From Pseudomonadota bacterium (GTDB lineage: Bacteria > Pseudomonadota > Gammaproteobacteria > Burkholderiales > Casimicrobiaceae), in NCBI GenBank assembly GCA_018241785.1, contig JAFEDF010000175.1, positions 1 to 56,049 on the forward strand: 56,049 nucleotides of DNA, given 5' to 3'. The notes beneath the pieces were generated by a model that was given only the letters and a program-made list of their open reading frames with translations, was not told the DNA's origin and did no database searches. The position numbers and the translations under genes are program-made. Below, piece by piece: positions 54,208 through 56,049 of the stretch (position 1 is the stretch's first letter; every line of letters starts with the position of its first letter).

Positions 54208-56049
54208 ATGCCTTCCTTCGCCGAAACCACCGGCGGCGCCGAAACCGCGAGCCTCGCTGACACCGACCGTTCCGTCGGCGCCGTCGTCGAAGAGCGGATG
54301 GCGTTCGACGTGCCGCTGCCGCTTGCCTGCGGGCGCACGCTCGATCGCTTCGAGCTCGTCTACGAAACCTATGGACGGCTGAACGACGAGCGGACGAACG
54401 CCGTCCTCGTCTGCCACGCGCTGAACGCGTCGCACCACGTCGCCGGCTACTACGCGGGCGATCCCGACAACGTCGGCTGGTGGGACAACATGATCGGGCC
54501 GGGGAAGCCCCTCGACACCGGCCGCTTCTTCGTCGTCGGCGTCAACAACCTCGGGAGCTGCTTCGGTTCGACCGGGCCGCTGTCGATCGACCCGGCGACC
54601 GGGAAGCCCTACGGCGCCGGCTTCCCGCTCGTCACCGTCGAGGACTGGGTCGACGCACAGGCGCAGCTCGCCGATCGCCTCGGCATTGCGCGCTGGGCGG
54701 CGGTGATGGGAGGAAGCCTCGGCGGCATGCAGGCGCTCGACTGGGGCATCCGTTACCCCGACCGCATTGCCAGCGCGCTCGTCATCGCCGCCGCACCGAA
54801 CCTGTCGGCCGAGAACATCGCGTTCAACGAAGTCGCGCGCCAGGCGATCCTCACCGATCCCGAGTTCTTCGAGGGAGACTTCGAGGCGCACGGCGTGAAG
54901 CCGCGGCGCGGCCTGCGCGTCGCGCGGATGATCGGCCACATCACCTATCTCTCCGACGCGCAGATGGAGGTCAAGTTCGGCCGCCACCTCCGCGACGGCC
55001 TCAATTACTCGTTCGCCCCCGAGTTCCAGATCGAGTCGTACCTGCGGCACCAGGGCGAGAAGTTCGCCGAGTATTTCGACGCCAACACCTACCTTCGCAT
55101 CACCAAGGCGCTCGATTACTTCGACCCGGCGGCTCGCCACGGCGGCGATCTCGCTGCTGCGTTCGCGCCGGCGACCTGCCGCTTCCTCGTCGTCTCGTTC
55201 ACCACCGACTGGCGCTTTCCGGTCGCTCGATCGCGCGAGATCGTAAAAGCGCTGGTGAAGAGCCGCCGCGACGTCGCGAGCGTCGAGATCGACGCGCCGC
55301 ATGGGCACGACGCCTTCCTGCTCGACGATCCGCAGTACCACGCGGTCGTGCGCGCGTGGTTCGAGCGCATTGCCGCGACGCTGGAGGGCGGCCCCACGGC
55401 CGGCCCGGTGCGGACGGCTCGAGCGCCTCGCGCTCCAAGCGCTGCGATCGCCGGTACCGTCCCGTCCGCGGTCCGTGCCGACTGGGCGACGATCGGCGGC
55501 TGGGTGCCCCGCGGCGCGCAGGTGCTCGACCTCGGCTGCGGCGACGGCGGCCTCCTCGCCTATCTTGCAGCGACGCGCGGAACGGGCGGCTACGGCGTCG
55601 AGATCGACGACGCCGGTGTCCTCGCCGCCGTGCGCAACGGCACCAGCGTCGTGCAGAGCGACCTCGAGCGCGGGCTCGCCGGCTTCGACGACGGTGCCTT
55701 CGACGTCGTGATCCTGTCGCAGACCCTGCAGGCGATGCGCAGGATCGAGACGATCGTCGCCGAGATGTTTCGCGTCGGACGCGAGGCGGTGGTGACGTTC
55801 CCGAACTTCGGCTACTGGCGCCACCGGCTGCAGGTCATGCGCGGGCGGATGCCGGTGTCGCCGTCGCTTCCCTACCAGTGGTACGACACGCCGAACGTCC
55901 ACCTCTGCACGGTCGCCGATTTCGACGCGTTCCTGCGCGACCACGGCTGTCAGGTGATCGACCGCGTCGTCCTCGCGCACGGCAGGCGCGTCGGCGTAGC
56001 ACCCAACCTCGCCGGCGAGCTCGCGATCTACCGCTTCAGGAGGGCGTGA
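54208..56049 (+). CDS. Fused MetX-MetW: homoserine O-acyltransferase plus MetW
   Basis: In this 613-aa protein residues 1-395 are Met[38 protein letters not shown], nucleophile Ser170 in GGSLGGMQ, Asp334 in TTDWRFP and His367 in HGHDAF. An Ala/Pro/Arg-rich linker (about 396-422) leads to MetW (about 423-613) with the methyltransferase-like motif VLDLGCGDG (439-447), [17 protein letters not shown] and [10 protein letters not shown]. MetX acylates homoserine with acetyl- or succinyl-CoA; MetW is needed with it in several proteobacteria, where they are separate adjacent genes. The single frame has no stop between them. ATG 54208 has GAGGG at 54193-54197. The stop is the last codon of the window. 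Confidence 0.92.
   Translation: MPSFAETTGGAETASLADTDRSVGAVVEERMAFDVPLPLACGRTLDRFELVYETYGRLNDERTNAVLVCHALNASHHVAGYYAGDPDNVGWWDNMIGPGKPLDTGRFFVVGVNNLGSCFGSTGPLSIDPATGKPYGAGFPLVTVEDWVDAQAQLADRLGIARWAAVMGGSLGGMQALDWGIRYPDRIASALVIAAAPNLSAENIAFNEVARQAILTDPEFFEGDFEAHGVKPRRGLRVARMIGHITYLSDAQMEVKFGRHLRDGLNYSFAPEFQIESYLRHQGEKFAEYFDANTYLRITKALDYFDPAARHGGDLAAAFAPATCRFLVVSFTTDWRFPVARSREIVKALVKSRRDVASVEIDAPHGHDAFLLDDPQYHAVVRAWFERIAATLEGGPTAGPVRTARAPRAPSAAIAGTVPSAVRADWATIGGWVPRGAQVLDLGCGDGGLLAYLAATRGTGGYGVEIDDAGVLAAVRNGTSVVQSDLERGLAGFDDGAFDVVILSQTLQAMRRIETIVAEMFRVGREAVVTFPNFGYWRHRLQVMRGRMPVSPSLPYQWYDTPNVHLCTVADFDAFLRDHGCQVIDRVVLAHGRRVGVAPNLAGELAIYRFRRA

Overview
The window is a GC-rich, gene-dense chromosomal segment of a Gram-negative proteobacterium. 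Outer-membrane factors, an RND pump, a type Vd patatin, beta-barrel proteins and lipoprotein signals show a Gram-negative envelope. The order gshB, PTS EIIA(Man), HPr, PtsI and the neighbouring metX/metW point to a betaproteobacterium (Burkholderiales-like). That assignment is inferred from gene order, not from a marker gene. No rRNA, tRNA, insertion sequence, prophage or CRISPR array is visible. No gene-free stretch exceeds about 225 bases.

Layout. (1) 1-1938: 3' part of a large nuclease-helicase fusion cut by the window edge. (2) 2131-7590, plus strand: a PLP-dependent D-hydroxyamino-acid lyase followed by a complete ABC importer (two-domain permease, ATPase, binding protein). (3) 22343 down to 7621, minus strand: a hybrid sensor kinase/LuxR-type regulator and then twelve closely packed genes: DUF202, ZIP-like membrane protein, Na+-dependent transporter, MscS channel, lone receiver domain, exported protein, DUF3300, beta-barrel, sulfatase, exported protein, and a patatin-autotransporter. 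Two copies of a 49-bp promoter-like repeat with a dyad sit in front of two genes of this run. (4) 22518-26080, plus strand: small metabolic genes, including a short gene carrying a frameshifting 44-bp tandem duplication and a persulfide dioxygenase-rhodanese fusion. (5) 34755 down to 26087, minus strand: an RND efflux operon with an MscK-like channel behind its outer-membrane factor, then a GlsB/YeaQ protein. (6) 39883 down to 34979, minus strand: a Gld-type ABC system (ATPase, GldF-GldG fusion, DUF4340). (7) 42027-40054, minus strand: an APC/KimA-like permease with an intrinsic terminator. (8) 42139-50057, plus strand: an orphan peptide-binding protein, a tricorn protease, NfeD, slipin and a ModE-like winged helix. 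(9) 50121-53508, plus strand: gshB and the regulatory PTS (EIIA-HPr-EI), then a cupredoxin. (10) 54067-56049: a SAM-II-type riboswitch in front of a single gene fusing MetX and MetW.

Functional themes. Much of the window concerns the envelope: mechanosensitive channels, efflux, membrane proteostasis (NfeD/slipin) and exported proteins. The most notable points are the metXW fusion under a SAM-II riboswitch, and the repeated dyad/promoter beside a one-protein two-component system. The latter could define an uncharacterised envelope-response regulon.
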